Below are positions 19,474 through 30,323 of a stretch of 54,072 bases of DNA, piece after piece. The notes below the pieces were generated by a model. The model did no database searches and was not told the DNA's origin. It saw only the letters and a list, made by a program, of their open reading frames with translations. Numbering within the stretch: the first letter of the stretch is position 1; the number at the start of each line of letters is the position of its first letter. Source of the stretch: Chitinophaga pinensis (GTDB lineage: Bacteria; Bacteroidota; Bacteroidia; Chitinophagales; UBA10324); assembly GCA_945892775.1 (NCBI GenBank), contig CAMDDP010000018.1, forward strand, positions 1 through 54,072, in the 5' to 3' direction. The translations under genes and the position numbers were made by a program.

Positions 19474-19565
19474 ATAGGCTGCGAAAATAATAGGAAAGTG
19501 TTAAGCATACCGTCGATAAAATAAATATTTTAAAAGATTAACAATTCATTTTTCACATTTGTGTC

Positions 19566-20141
19566 GTGAATCCCTCATCAGTAAGTCAGTTATTTGTTTC
19601 CAAATTAAAAGAAAAAGAAAAAATTCTTTGGAGCGGAATGCCACAACAGAAGATATTGTTGCGCGATGTAGATATGATTCTGGTTCCTATCAGCATTATT
19701 GCCATTGGCTTCGGATTGTTTTTCAATTTCGCGATATTTTATTACCATCAGTTTTTCTTTTTACCAATTTCCATCAGCATTGTGCTGGCAGGTTTTTACA
19801 TCGGCATCTTTCGTTTCTTCATTGATTCGAAAAGAAGAAAATCAATTTGGTACTGTGTGACGGATAAAAGAATATTGATGCTTTCAGAAAAAAATCAGAA
19901 AAATTTTCAAACACTTCCATTAAAAGATATTGAACAATTGGATTTTTCAGAAGAGAAAGATGGGAGTGGATTTGTTTTTTTTGGGAATACCAATCCGATA
20001 TGGCCGTGGCTATTCGGGAAATTCTTTTTCACTCACGGCACTATTCCAGGATTTGAATTAGTACCCGAAGTTCAGAAAGTTGATTTTATAATTAAAGAAG
20101 CTATTGCTAATTATATTGATCCTCTGAACTTATCGAAGTAA
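19566..20141 (+). CDS. Membrane protein with bacterial PH-like domain
   Basis: This small protein (191 residues) has an N-terminal cytoplasmic stretch containing an ILWSGMPQQ motif. Two hydrophobic helices follow (about 36-56 and 62-84). After them comes a region with YCVTDKRILML and a DIEQLDF strand that resembles bacterial PH domains. Function unknown. It starts at a GTG (19566); no ATG precedes the conserved LWSG motif, so GTG is the best start. It is transcribed divergently from guaA and ends opposite queD. Confidence 0.65.
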   Translation: MNPSSVSQLFVSKLKEKEKILWSGMPQQKILLRDVDMILVPISIIAIGFGLFFNFAIFYYHQFFFLPISISIVLAGFYIGIFRFFIDSKRRKSIWYCVTDKRILMLSEKNQKNFQTLPLKDIEQLDFSEEKDGSGFVFFGNTNPIWPWLFGKFFFTHGTIPGFELVPEVQKVDFIIKEAIANYIDPLNLSK

Positions 20142-20224
20142 TGGCACTCTGATTTTGTTGAAGAGTGATAGTGCAGTTATATAAAGTGTAGCTCAAATTA
20201 ATTTTCTAAAAACATTAATTTGTT

Positions 20225-20242
20225 TGATTTATATATAAATCA
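20225..20242. repeat. 18-bp perfect AT-rich palindrome
   Basis: TGATTTATATATAAATCA reads the same on both strands and lies in the 161-bp gap between two convergent genes. It may be a weak bidirectional terminator or a binding site. There is no T-tract at a normal distance, so a terminator is not certain. Confidence 0.35.
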
Positions 20243-20302
20243 TTGCGAATCCCTTCTTGAAAAATACGAACGGATTTTTAAATGTAAATTTTAATAAGTC
20301 AA

Positions 20303-20659
20303 CTAAATGCCCTCATAAACCGCCCCCGAAGTTGGAGTTTCGTTCAACTCTAATTTTTTTAACATTGGCAATTGTGGTTTTATCTGATCCCATAACCAGA
20401 TGGTTATTTTCTCGCAAGTTGGATTTTCCAAGCCGGCAATATTGTTTAACATCTTGTGGTCAATTGAATCTATGATTGGTGCAATGACTTTTTTTATTTC
20501 CGAAAAATCCATCACCCATTCCAATTCAGGAACGGGATTGCCTTCGAGGTAAACCACCAACCGATAAGTATGTCCGTGAATTTCTCGGCACTTATGTTCA
20601 AGCGGAACTTTAGGAAGAAAATGCGCTGAGTCGAAAGAAAATTGTTTGAATATTAACAT
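20303..20659 (-). CDS. queD: 6-carboxytetrahydropterin synthase QueD
   Basis: QueD makes 6-carboxy-5,6,7,8-tetrahydropterin from dihydroneopterin triphosphate, the second step toward queuosine. The 118-residue T-fold enzyme has zinc ligands His13 (FDSAHFL), His28 and His30 (REIHGH), catalytic Cys24 (HKCRE) and the Asp67-His68 pair (SIDHKML), with TPTSGAVYEG at the end. The frame stays open further upstream, but those codons overlap the 3' end of the osmC gene. The ATG at 20659 gives the standard length and starts 7 bp after the osmC stop, so the two are probably cotranscribed. Confidence 0.93.
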   Translation of the reverse strand: MLIFKQFSFDSAHFLPKVPLEHKCREIHGHTYRLVVYLEGNPVPELEWVMDFSEIKKVIAPIIDSIDHKMLNNIAGLENPTCEKITIWLWDQIKPQLPMLKKLELNETPTSGAVYEGI

Positions 20660-20666
20660 TGGAATT

Positions 20667-21077
20667 TTAAACCAATGATGCTTCCAACGTAATCTCGCAA
20701 TTAAATAATTTACTGATTGGGCAGTTAGCTTTTGCATCAGCACTCATTTCAGCGAACTGTTCAGGCGAACAACCTGCAATTTTTGCCTTCACGACCAAGT
20801 GTGAATTTGTAATTGCTCCATTTTCAAGATTTATGGTACAAGTTGTTTCAATTGAATCGGATTTGAACCCTGCTTTCTCAGTTAGGAAACTGAGCTTCAT
20901 GGTAAAACACCCAGCATGAGCTGCGGCAATAATTTCTTCGGGGTTTGATCCGGGGGCATTTTCAAATCTTGTAGCCCAAGTATAGGGCAGGTTCTTTATC
21001 AGATTGCTTTGAGTGGTTAATTCACCCGATCCTTCTTTTCCAGTTCCACTCCAAGTGGCAGTTGCGTTTCTTTTCAT
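20667..21077 (-). CDS. osmC: OsmC family peroxiredoxin
   Basis: The enzyme reduces organic hydroperoxides with two cysteines. The 136-residue protein has both: Cys57 in AAAHAGCFTM and Cys119 in ANCPISKL. Its length is typical for the OsmC (rather than Ohr) subgroup, and the N-terminal ATWSGTGKEGSG start supports that. It lies upstream of queD on the same strand with a 7-bp gap. The upstream spacer is shared with the divergent rpsO gene. Regulation is not visible. Confidence 0.9.
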   Translation of the reverse strand: MKRNATATWSGTGKEGSGELTTQSNLIKNLPYTWATRFENAPGSNPEEIIAAAHAGCFTMKLSFLTEKAGFKSDSIETTCTINLENGAITNSHLVVKAKIAGCSPEQFAEMSADAKANCPISKLFNCEITLEASLV

Positions 21078-21148
21078 TGGTAAATGTTAGTTTTAGAGGC
21101 GCAAACATAAATATTCATCGTCAGTTTTTATGTATTGATGTATTTATA

Positions 21149-21156
21149 TACATTTG
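21149..21156 (+). promoter_or_regulatory. -7 box (TACATTTG) before rpsO
   Basis: TACATTTG is an exact match to the TAnnTTTG consensus. It is 32 bp upstream of the rpsO ATG at 21189, leaving a leader of about 25 nt. A T-rich stretch 19 bp upstream may serve as the -33 element. Confidence 0.45.
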
Positions 21157-21188
21157 CCACTCCAAAAAAAGAAAAGACGACTTTTAAA

Positions 21189-21458
21189 ATGAAATTGACG
21201 AAAGAAACAAGACAAGCAATTGTATCCAAGTTTGGCGGTAACGCTAAAAATACTGGCGCTGCAGAAGTACAGGTTGCATTATTAACCGAACGCATTTTGC
21301 ATATTACAGGTCACTTAGGTGGTCAAAAGAATGATGTTAACTCTGCTCGTGGATTAATGAGATTAGTTAGTCAGCGTAAAAGATTGTTGCATCATCTTTC
21401 TGAAACCAATCTTACCTCTTATCGCCAATTGATTAAGGACTTAAATCTGCGTAAGTAA
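21189..21458 (+). CDS. rpsO: 30S ribosomal protein S15
   Basis: S15 binds 16S rRNA early in assembly of the 30S subunit. The 89-residue protein has the expected helices, with the conserved HxxxHxxGRRGL-like segments seen here as TGHLGGQKNDVNSARGL and the basic QRKRLLHHL. The open frame extends 18 codons further upstream, but those codons cover the promoter; MKLTKETRQ at 21189 is the conserved start. It precedes pnp, the same order as in many bacteria. Confidence 0.97.
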   Translation: MKLTKETRQAIVSKFGGNAKNTGAAEVQVALLTERILHITGHLGGQKNDVNSARGLMRLVSQRKRLLHHLSETNLTSYRQLIKDLNLRK

Positions 21459-21503
21459 TTCATTGAATTATTTATTGACTAAATATTTTTCAAAACATTT
21501 TGG

Positions 21504-21543
21504 AGAGTCGAAATAAGGTGCCCGAAAGCTTCTGTTCGACTCT
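21504..21543 (+). terminator. Hairpin between rpsO and pnp
   Basis: Arms AGAGTCGAA (21504-21512) and TTCGACTCT (21535-21543) pair perfectly over 9 bp around a 22-nt loop and are followed by TCGCTTTTT. It may be an attenuating terminator or an RNase-processed hairpin. In E. coli the same gene pair has a terminator and an RNase III-cut stem in this place that controls pnp. Confidence 0.45.
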
Positions 21544-21569
21544 TCGCTTTTTAAAATAATAACATTATT

Positions 21570-23705
21570 ATGGGAAATAAAATAGGAATTAATCACACGT
21601 TTGATAGTGGCGATGGTCGCACTATTACTATTGAAACTGGAAAACTCGCAGCACAGGCACACGGTTCGGTGGTTGTTCGTCAGGGTAATTGTATGTTGTT
21701 GGCTACTGTTGTAGCAAGTTCTGAATTAAAAGAAGGGCAAGATTTTTTTCCGCTCTCTGTTGATTACCAGGAGAAATTTGCTTCGGCAGGTCGCATTCCC
21801 GGTGGATTTTTTAAAAGAGAAGCTCGCCTTTCTGAATATGAAATTTTAATATGTCGAATAGTTGATCGCGTATTGCGTCCGCTTTTCAACGAAGATTATT
21901 TGTGCGATACACAAGTGATGATTCAAATGATTTCTTCTGACCCAACTATTGCTCCCGATTCATTGGCTGCACTGGCTGCATCAGCGGCACTTTCAGTTTC
22001 TGATATTCCGTTCAACGGACCAATATCAGAAGTTCGCGTTTGTAAAATTGATGGAAAATTTGTGGTGAATCCACTTCGTCAGGACATTGAAAAAGCTGAT
22101 TTAGATATTTTAGTTGGTGCATCAGCAACCAGTGTGGTGATGGTAGAAGGAGAAGCGAAAGAAGTTTCTGAAGCTGATTTTCTGGAAGCAATTAAAGTTG
22201 GTCACGAAGCTGTTAAACTTCATTGCAAAGCGCAAGTAGAGTTGAGAGCGAAAGTGGGTGTAACAACCATTCGCGAATATCAAAAGCCTGCGGTTGATGA
22301 AGATTTGAAGAATAAAATTTATGCTGAGTATCGTACCAAAGTATATGTTGTTGCGGCGTCAGGTGTAAGTAAGGATAAACGAAAAGTTGGCTTCACTGCT
22401 ATTAAAGACGAAATAAAATTGCAGTATGCTGAAGCAGAACCGGGAGTTTTAAAACTCGCAAAAAAATATTACAGTGAGTTGGAGTATGATGTAATGCGTG
22501 ATATGATTTTGGACGATCATAAGAGATTAGATGGAAGAAAGATGGATGAGATTCGTCCGATATGGATTGAGGCCGATTACATTCCATCAGCACACGGCTC
22601 AGCTGTGTTTACTCGCGGAGAAACTCAATCATTAACTACTGTTACATTGGGTACAAAGCTCGATGAGCAGATGTTGGATAAGGCAATGGAAATGATTTAC
22701 TCAAAATTCATGTTGCATTATAATTTTCCTGGTTTCAGTACTGGTGAAGTGAAACCAAACCGTGGAACAAGCCGTCGTGAAGTTGGGCATGGTAATTTGG
22801 CTATGCGATCATTAAAAAATCAATTGCCACAAGGCGAAGAAAATCCTTATACCATTCGTGTGGTTTCTGATATTTTGGAATCGAATGGTTCATCATCAAT
22901 GGCAACTGTTTGTGCGGGTTCTATTGCGTTGCATGATGCAGGAGTAAAAATGAAAAATCATGTTTCAGGAATTGCAATGGGATTGATTACAGGCGCGAAC
23001 GGAAAGTTTGCTGTGTTATCAGATATTCTTGGAGATGAAGATCACCTGGGGGATATGGATTTTAAAGTAACCGGAACCAAAAATGGAATTTGTGGTTGCC
23101 AGATGGATATAAAAGTGCAGGGGTTAAGTTTTGAAATTATGGCGAAGGCATTAGAGCAAGCGCGTCAAGGTCGTTTGCATATTTTAAATCTCATGTATGA
23201 AGTGCAAGCAGGACCTCGTGAAGATTTGAAACCATTTACACCTCGTATGGTAAAAATATATGTGCCACAGGAAATGATTGGACCAATCATTGGCCCAGGT
23301 GGAAAAAATATTCAAGAACTGCAACGCTCAACCGGAACTATCGTAACCATTGAAGACAAGGACGGAAGAGGCGAAGTGGTTATATCATCAACGAACAAGG
23401 AAGGATTGGATGCTGCCGTTGCGCGCATCAAGGGCTTAACTACTTTACCAGAAGTAGGAGCAATTTACGAAGGCAAAGTAAAAAGTATAAAAGAGTTTGG
23501 TGCCTTTGTAGAAATTCTTCCAGGAAAGGAAGGATTGTTGCACATTTCTGAAGTAAGTCACAAGCGTTTAGATTCTCTTGATGGTGTTTTGAAAGTGGGA
23601 GAGATAGTGAAAGTAAAACTGCTCGATATAGATGCTAAAACTGGTAAATACAAACTAAGCCGCAAAGTATTGTTAGAGAAAACTGACATTACAGTAAAAA
23701 ATTAA
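21570..23705 (+). CDS. pnp: Polynucleotide phosphorylase
   Basis: PNPase degrades RNA 3' to 5' with phosphate and is part of the degradosome. The 711 residues run in the standard order: first RNase PH domain, linker helices, second RNase PH domain (about 320-540), KH domain (about 560-620, with the GPGGKNIQEL signature) and S1 domain (about 625-700, EGKVKSIKEFGAFVEI). The conserved FFKREAR loop and the SSMATVCAGS stretch of the second core are intact. It is downstream of rpsO, separated by a hairpin. A strong terminator follows the stop. Confidence 0.98.
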   Translation: MGNKIGINHTFDSGDGRTITIETGKLAAQAHGSVVVRQGNCMLLATVVASSELKEGQDFFPLSVDYQEKFASAGRIPGGFFKREARLSEYEILICRIVDRVLRPLFNEDYLCDTQVMIQMISSDPTIAPDSLAALAASAALSVSDIPFNGPISEVRVCKIDGKFVVNPLRQDIEKADLDILVGASATSVVMVEGEAKEVSEADFLEAIKVGHEAVKLHCKAQVELRAKVGVTTIREYQKPAVDEDLKNKIYAEYRTKVYVVAASGVSKDKRKVGFTAIKDEIKLQYAEAEPGVLKLAKKYYSELEYDVMRDMILDDHKRLDGRKMDEIRPIWIEADYIPSAHGSAVFTRGETQSLTTVTLGTKLDEQMLDKAMEMIYSKFMLHYNFPGFSTGEVKPNRGTSRREVGHGNLAMRSLKNQLPQGEENPYTIRVVSDILESNGSSSMATVCAGSIALHDAGVKMKNHVSGIAMGLITGANGKFAVLSDILGDEDHLGDMDFKVTGTKNGICGCQMDIKVQGLSFEIMAKALEQARQGRLHILNLMYEVQAGPREDLKPFTPRMVKIYVPQEMIGPIIGPGGKNIQELQRSTGTIVTIEDKDGRGEVVISSTNKEGLDAAVARIKGLTTLPEVGAIYEGKVKSIKEFGAFVEILPGKEGLLHISEVSHKRLDSLDGVLKVGEIVKVKLLDIDAKTGKYKLSRKVLLEKTDITVKN

Positions 23706-23721
23706 AATTATATAAAAAATT

Positions 23722-23757
23722 AAAACCACTCTCAGTTTTGAGGGTGGTTTTTTTATT
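23722..23757 (+). terminator. Rho-independent terminator of pnp
   Basis: Arms 23722-23733 (AAAACCACTCTC) and 23740-23751 (GAGGGTGGTTTT) pair over 12 bp with one wobble pair and a 6-nt loop, followed by a run of T. It lies between the convergent pnp and the T9SS gene ending at 23758; the T-tract favours the plus strand. Confidence 0.85.
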
Positions 23758-26238
23758 TTATCTCAGTAAAGTAATGTTACCTGTTTTGGTTTCGTCGCTT
23801 GGATAGGCATCGTTAATTCGGTAACGACATAGATAAACATAAACACCCATAGAACAAGGAATGTCATCGCGAGTGCCGTTCCAGCCATCGTTAAATAAAT
23901 CGGTGAAGTACACTAACTCGCCCCAACGATTATAAATGGAGAGTTGAATGTACTCAATTGGACATATGTCAGCTGGGTAGAAAATGTCATTAATGCCATC
24001 AGCATTTGGAGTAAATGCATTTGGGAAATATAAATCACAGAATGAATCGGTGCCACAAGGTTTTGGTAATAGTAAAATACTATCAGTCACGCTTCCGCAA
24101 GCATTACTGATGTTCACCCAGTAGATTCCGCTAAGCGTTACATTTATGCTCGATGTTGTATCATTTGTATTCCATAAGAAGTTGTAACTCGGATTCGTTC
24201 CTGCTTGTAAAGAAGTGGCAGTTCCTTCGCACATTATTAAATCAAAGCCGAGATCGCTGAGGGGTAAAATATTTAGTAAAACAGAAATAGCGTCGGTACT
24301 TGAACAGCCATTTGAAGTAATTGTAACTGCATAGTTTCCCGCACTTGAAATAACCAGTGAATCATTTGTTGAGCCGTCACTCCATAAATAAGTTGCATTG
24401 GCAACAATAGGATTTAACAGCATCGAATTTCCGGTACAGAATGTCGTGTCATTTCCCAATGAAAGTATTGGGGATGGGGTGGCGTTAATTATTATGGTGT
24501 CACTATTCTGACACCCTGCAATTGTAACTGTTACCCAGTAGCTTCCAGCAACAGTAACTATGTTGCTTGAATTTGTGGTGGCATCTTGCCATAAATAAGT
24601 TGCGCCTGGTGTTAAAGCGCTTAAAGTCAATGTGGCATTATCACATATAGTGGTGTCGTTTCCGAAAATAGGAGTGGGTTGTAGATAGAAAACAGAAATG
24701 GTATCAGAATCAGAACAACCATTGTTGACGGTTACAAAATATATTCCCGTAGTGGATACCATAAATGTTGAATTCAGTGATCCATCTTGCCACAAATAAT
24801 TTCCATTTAATGTATTTGCATTTAATAAAAGAGTGGCACCAATGCAAAGTGTAGTGTCGTTTCCTAAATTAATATTCGGGGGGGGGATATTCATTACAGT
24901 TATGCTATCTCGAGCAAAGCAATTCCCATTACTGATTTCGCACCAATATAAACCTGCACTTAAAATGGTATAGGTTGGACTCACGCTTCCATTTTGCCAT
25001 AAATAAGAAGTTCCCGTTCCAGTCATATTAATAGTGAATGATTGATTGGGGCAAATAGCGGTATCGTTTCCTAAAGAAAAAACGGGTACCGTTAAATAAG
25101 TGACATTGATCGTATCGGTATTAGAACAACTTCCCACTACAACTTGAACAAAATAATTTCCGGTAACAACAACATTATAAGTTGAATTGGTTGAACCATT
25201 TTGCCACAAATAAGTAGCTCCTGCAGTCGTTGCATCTAATAATATAAAATTCCCAGGACAAATGGTGGTATCATTTCCCAAATTAACAAGTGAAGGATTT
25301 ATTACCTGAATGGTAATAGTTACAGTATCTGTTGTTCCATACAATAAATAGGTTGAGGTAACAAGTGGAGAAATAATTAAAATCGAGTCGGTTCCAATTA
25401 TAACTGAAGGGTTTAGTGCATTTGCCCACTGATAGGCAGTGTCTCCATTAGCAAATAAAGTGTCAACAACTCCTAGGCAAATGATGGTGTCTCCAATAAC
25501 ATTTAATTGCTGTGTGGTCAGTCCTACATAAACATCATCAATCATGTACATGGCACCAGCAGTAACGAGCACCACGCTTCCACCAGGGTAATTTACCGTT
25601 TGAACTGCTGTGTTTACATTGTCAAGAAAACAGCCAATGGTCACATATTGCTCACCACCAGTAGCAATATAATTGCCGCTAATTAAAGTCCATTGCGAAG
25701 TATCAGTAATAATAAAGTTTGACACAACTTGAGGAATAACCGAGGTGATTGGTTGATTTCCGCCTTGTGGTGGGGGAATGGTTGAAACATACAATCCTTG
25801 GCAGTCTGTTAGATATTTATTGTAATCGCCAGGTCTGAAATAGGCTTCTACCTTGTAAGTTAATCCGGCAACTAATGGAGCACTAAATTGTTGGGTAATA
25901 TATTCTTTACAATTCGGACAGAAATCATAAATCGTAAGAATACCGGCGTAACTATTTCCAGCGAAAGCGGGTGCTGTTCCCATAAAATTATTGGGGACAT
26001 TAACACAGCTGATACAACTGCCAACATTTAAACAGCAGGAATTACATAGGTCAGGTGTGATAAAAGAACCGGGGGGAACCACCCACGGTGGCGCAAGACC
26101 GTTACTAATTCCACTATTTGCAACAGGGCAGGTTGTGTAGGTTTCAAATCCGGGATTGACTACTAAATTTTGAGCAAAAATTCTTGTTGAAAAGAAAATG
26201 ATTAAATAAATAAAGTAAACAAAATCTCTAAGCTTCAT
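23758..26238 (-). CDS. T9SS type B-sorted surface protein with tandem LGNDT repeats
   Basis: This 826-residue protein begins with a signal peptide ending at IFAQ (residue 23). Residues 24-240 form a galactose-binding-like domain starting VVNPGFETY, with a Cys-rich loop. From about 310 to 740 there are six tandem repeats of about 75-80 residues, each with LGNDTTIC near the start and ATYLWQNGST in the middle; these are Ig-like modules common in Bacteroidota adhesins. The C-terminus (about 745-826) is the gliding-motility/CHU_C type B sorting domain: FPNAFTPNADGIND, then YNRWGELV and GWNGT. It is probably a cell-surface adhesin. It is convergent with pnp and preceded upstream by trmD on the same strand. 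Confidence 0.88.
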   Translation of the reverse strand: MKLRDFVYFIYLIIFFSTRIFAQNLVVNPGFETYTTCPVANSGISNGLAPPWVVPPGSFITPDLCNSCCLNVGSCISCVNVPNNFMGTAPAFAGNSYAGILTIYDFCPNCKEYITQQFSAPLVAGLTYKVEAYFRPGDYNKYLTDCQGLYVSTIPPPQGGNQPITSVIPQVVSNFIITDTSQWTLISGNYIATGGEQYVTIGCFLDNVNTAVQTVNYPGGSVVLVTAGAMYMIDDVYVGLTTQQLNVIGDTIICLGVVDTLFANGDTAYQWANALNPSVIIGTDSILIISPLVTSTYLLYGTTDTVTITIQVINPSLVNLGNDTTICPGNFILLDATTAGATYLWQNGSTNSTYNVVVTGNYFVQVVVGSCSNTDTINVTYLTVPVFSLGNDTAICPNQSFTINMTGTGTSYLWQNGSVSPTYTILSAGLYWCEISNGNCFARDSITVMNIPPPNINLGNDTTLCIGATLLLNANTLNGNYLWQDGSLNSTFMVSTTGIYFVTVNNGCSDSDTISVFYLQPTPIFGNDTTICDNATLTLSALTPGATYLWQDATTNSSNIVTVAGSYWVTVTIAGCQNSDTIIINATPSPILSLGNDTTFCTGNSMLLNPIVANATYLWSDGSTNDSLVISSAGNYAVTITSNGCSSTDAISVLLNILPLSDLGFDLIMCEGTATSLQAGTNPSYNFLWNTNDTTSSINVTLSGIYWVNISNACGSVTDSILLLPKPCGTDSFCDLYFPNAFTPNADGINDIFYPADICPIEYIQLSIYNRWGELVYFTDLFNDGWNGTRDDIPCSMGVYVYLCRYRINDAYPSDETKTGNITLLR

Positions 26239-26291
26239 TTGTCAATGATATGCATTAAAAAGATTAAATGTAACCATAATCGGTCATGCAA

Positions 26292-26972
26292 TTATTCCTT
26301 CAATAAATCTGGCCTTCTATTTTTGGTTCGTTCCATTGCTTCGTTGTGCCTCCACTCTTCAATATTTTTAAAATGACCTGACAGCAGAACCTCCGGAACT
26401 TTCCAACCGGTATAATTTTCAGGTCGGGTATAAACTGGTGGCGCTAGTAAGTTGTCTTGAAATGAATCAAAGAGGGCAGAGGTTTCGTCGCCAATCACTC
26501 CTGGAATTAATCGAACAATTGAATCAACTACAACTGCAGCGGGTAATTCTCCTCCACTTAGAACATAATCGCCAACTGATATTTCGCGAGTAATGAAATG
26601 TTGCCGAACTCTTTCGTCAACGCCTTTATAATGACCACATAGAATAGCTATGTTGCCTTTCATTGAGAGTTGATTTGAGATTTGTTGGTTTAGTCTTTCG
26701 CCATCGGGGGTCATATAGATGATTTCATCATAGGTTCTTTTTGATTTCAAGTGTTTAAGACAGTTGTCAATTGGCTCAATCATCATCACCATACCCGCGC
26801 CTCCGCCAAATTGATAATCGTCGGTTGAGTGATGTTTGTCAGTAGTGTAATCACGAATATTATGAATCTCAACTTCTACTAACTTTTTTTGTTGTGCCCG
26901 TTTTAAAATTGAATGATCAAATGGCCCTTTCAATAAATCAGGAAGAACAGTTAGAATATCAATGTGAAGCAT
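26292..26972 (-). CDS. trmD: tRNA (guanine37-N1)-methyltransferase
   Basis: TrmD methylates G37 next to the anticodon using S-adenosylmethionine and prevents frameshifting. The 226-residue SPOUT enzyme shows the trefoil-knot motif [11 protein letters not shown], preceded by [12 protein letters not shown], and an N-terminal [11 protein letters not shown]. The catalytic Asp is probably in the [14 protein letters not shown] stretch. The length is normal. The usual rpsP-rimM-trmD-rplS context is absent. Neighbours are a T9SS protein and an OmpA-family gene on the same strand. Confidence 0.96.
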   Translation of the reverse strand: MLHIDILTVLPDLLKGPFDHSILKRAQQKKLVEVEIHNIRDYTTDKHHSTDDYQFGGGAGMVMMIEPIDNCLKHLKSKRTYDEIIYMTPDGERLNQQISNQLSMKGNIAILCGHYKGVDERVRQHFITREISVGDYVLSGGELPAAVVVDSIVRLIPGVIGDETSALFDSFQDNLLAPPVYTRPENYTGWKVPEVLLSGHFKNIEEWRHNEAMERTKNRRPDLLKE

Positions 26973-27065
26973 CGGCGTAAAAGTAAATTCAAAAAAGTAT
27001 TGGTTAATTTAATTTCTATAGGAATAAAATTTATTTGCTCTAAGGATATTTGAAATAAGTTGAAA

Positions 27066-28445
27066 TTATTTTTCAAATAAAACAATTTCAACTCTACGGT
27101 TAGCGGCGCGACCTTGTTCAGCTGAGTTATCTGCAATGGGATCTTCAAAATTAAATCCTGCAATTTTTAATCGTTGCCAAGCAATTTCTTTTTTAATTAA
27201 ATAATCCATAACCGCATTTGCTCTTTTCTCCGATAAGTTTTGGTTGTATTTTTTGGAACCTACATTATCAGTATAGCCAGTTAATTCGCATCTCATTTCT
27301 AAATTCTTATTTAGATAGTTAGCCAGTTCATTTAAATTATCTTTTGATGTATCAGGGATAATTGATGAAGCATTTGCAAAATTTATATTGGTTATAGCAA
27401 ATCGATCTTGTTCGGCATCATCCAATGAATCTTGATGCGTTTGTTGATCAGGAATAATTTTACCTGCAAGAATTGAATTGAAGTCTAATTTTTCACTTAG
27501 GTCTGCATAATCTTTAAATTTAGGTTGACCAGGATCTTTTAAGCTGATAAGTGATCCAGATGCAAGCAGAACTCCACTGTCGTAAGCAAGATCACCCACA
27601 TCGCCAATCGCGATTTTTAAATGATATTTTTTATATGGAACAACATAGCAAGAAGCGGTCATAACACCTGTTAATCCATCGTATTGAATATTGTTTACAA
27701 TTTCCTGATTCAACTTTTTCTTTTTCGATTTGCTTATTTTAAAATCTGATACTTTATTTTTCTTAACTGGCTTCCTTTTCTTATTTATAGGTATTGATTT
27801 GTTTAAAGCGGGGTTTTTGAAATAATCATTGTCAATATAATAATGGCTACTAAGTTTATTGTTCAATGTATTTATACTCACTGGCATATTTACTCCAGGT
27901 ATAGTTGCAATATTAATTCTCCGTACCTTCTCTCCAGTCACAATAAAAGCAAATACATCATTGTATCTTGATCCAACATATTCAGGGTATTCTTCTGAGC
28001 CAAAAACATAATCGAACATTATTTTATTATTCAATGGAATAAAATCAAATTCAATGACTATAGCATCACCAGAAGTTCCGTGGCTTATGCGATTTAAATC
28101 TTTATCTCCTTTCGGTTTTCTTTTTGCCTTTGGGTCTGAGAAATAACCTGATTTATACGGGAGAGTATTTGCTGTAAAGGCATTGAAAATACTTCCTGAA
28201 GAAAGAATGATTCCACTCTCAATGCCTGTTGCTGATTCAGCTTCGCTGAAATAGCCATATCCTAAATGTGGGCCAGTGGCTTTTATATTTCCAATAACTA
28301 TTCCCTGAGTGCCAATAAGTTTTTTTATTAGTTGTTCTGCACTAAATGAAGTATCAACTTGTATTTGCGCCCCCGCATTGAATGAATTAATAATTGTAAT
28401 TAATGTAATAAAGGTTAATCTAATCCAAAACCCTTTTTCATTCAT
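27066..28445 (-). CDS. Choice-of-anchor L domain fused to OmpA-like domain
   Basis: This exported protein has 459 residues. A signal peptide ends near AGAQ. The N-terminal half has the choice-of-anchor L signature: GIESGIILSSGSI, then IVIEFDFIPL, and FDYVFGSEEYPEYVG with FAFIVTG. A Lys-rich insert (near KKRKPVKKNKVSD) follows. The C-terminus (about 335-459) is an OmpA-like peptidoglycan-binding domain with GYTDNVGS, LSEKRANAV and GRAANRRVEI. The ATG at 28445 starts just before the signal peptide; the frame opens six codons earlier at a GTG. The protein probably tethers an extracellular-type domain to the cell wall through OmpA instead of a T9SS signal. Localisation and ligand are inferred. 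Confidence 0.82.
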   Translation of the reverse strand: MNEKGFWIRLTFITLITIINSFNAGAQIQVDTSFSAEQLIKKLIGTQGIVIGNIKATGPHLGYGYFSEAESATGIESGIILSSGSIFNAFTANTLPYKSGYFSDPKAKRKPKGDKDLNRISHGTSGDAIVIEFDFIPLNNKIMFDYVFGSEEYPEYVGSRYNDVFAFIVTGEKVRRINIATIPGVNMPVSINTLNNKLSSHYYIDNDYFKNPALNKSIPINKKRKPVKKNKVSDFKISKSKKKKLNQEIVNNIQYDGLTGVMTASCYVVPYKKYHLKIAIGDVGDLAYDSGVLLASGSLISLKDPGQPKFKDYADLSEKLDFNSILAGKIIPDQQTHQDSLDDAEQDRFAITNINFANASSIIPDTSKDNLNELANYLNKNLEMRCELTGYTDNVGSKKYNQNLSEKRANAVMDYLIKKEIAWQRLKIAGFNFEDPIADNSAEQGRAANRRVEIVLFEK

Positions 28446-28590
28446 ACTGTAAAAGTATAACACAACTAAATTATTTCTAAATGAGTAATCAATATTTTAA
28501 TCTTGATAAGTCAAGGAATCTTTTAAGGCAGTGACACAGATTATAACTTGGGAAGTTTGTTTTGTTTTCGGTATTGATTGGGAAATAAAA

Positions 28591-28618
28591 AAGCCGCTCA
28601 AATTTCGCTGAGCGGCTT
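28591..28618 (-). terminator. Rho-independent terminator of groEL
   Basis: AAGCCGCTCA (28591-28600) and TGAGCGGCTT (28609-28618) form a perfect 10-bp GC-rich stem with an 8-nt loop. Read on the minus strand it is followed by a run of six T, 25 bp after the groEL stop. Confidence 0.9.
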
Positions 28619-28642
28619 TCATTTTTAGTTTTTTACTGCTTT

Positions 28643-30292
<1,650 letters not shown>

Positions 30293-30323
30293 TTATGATA
30301 ATGTTTTTTTGAAAAATTAAACT

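Noticed and set aside
20660-20743. N-terminal extension of queD
   Set aside because: These codons overlap the 3' end of osmC, and the QueD family starts at the ATG at 20659.
24300-25300. Repeated short words resembling a repeat array
   Set aside because: They lie within a coding frame and encode repeated YLWQNGS-type modules; spacing and divergence do not fit CRISPR.
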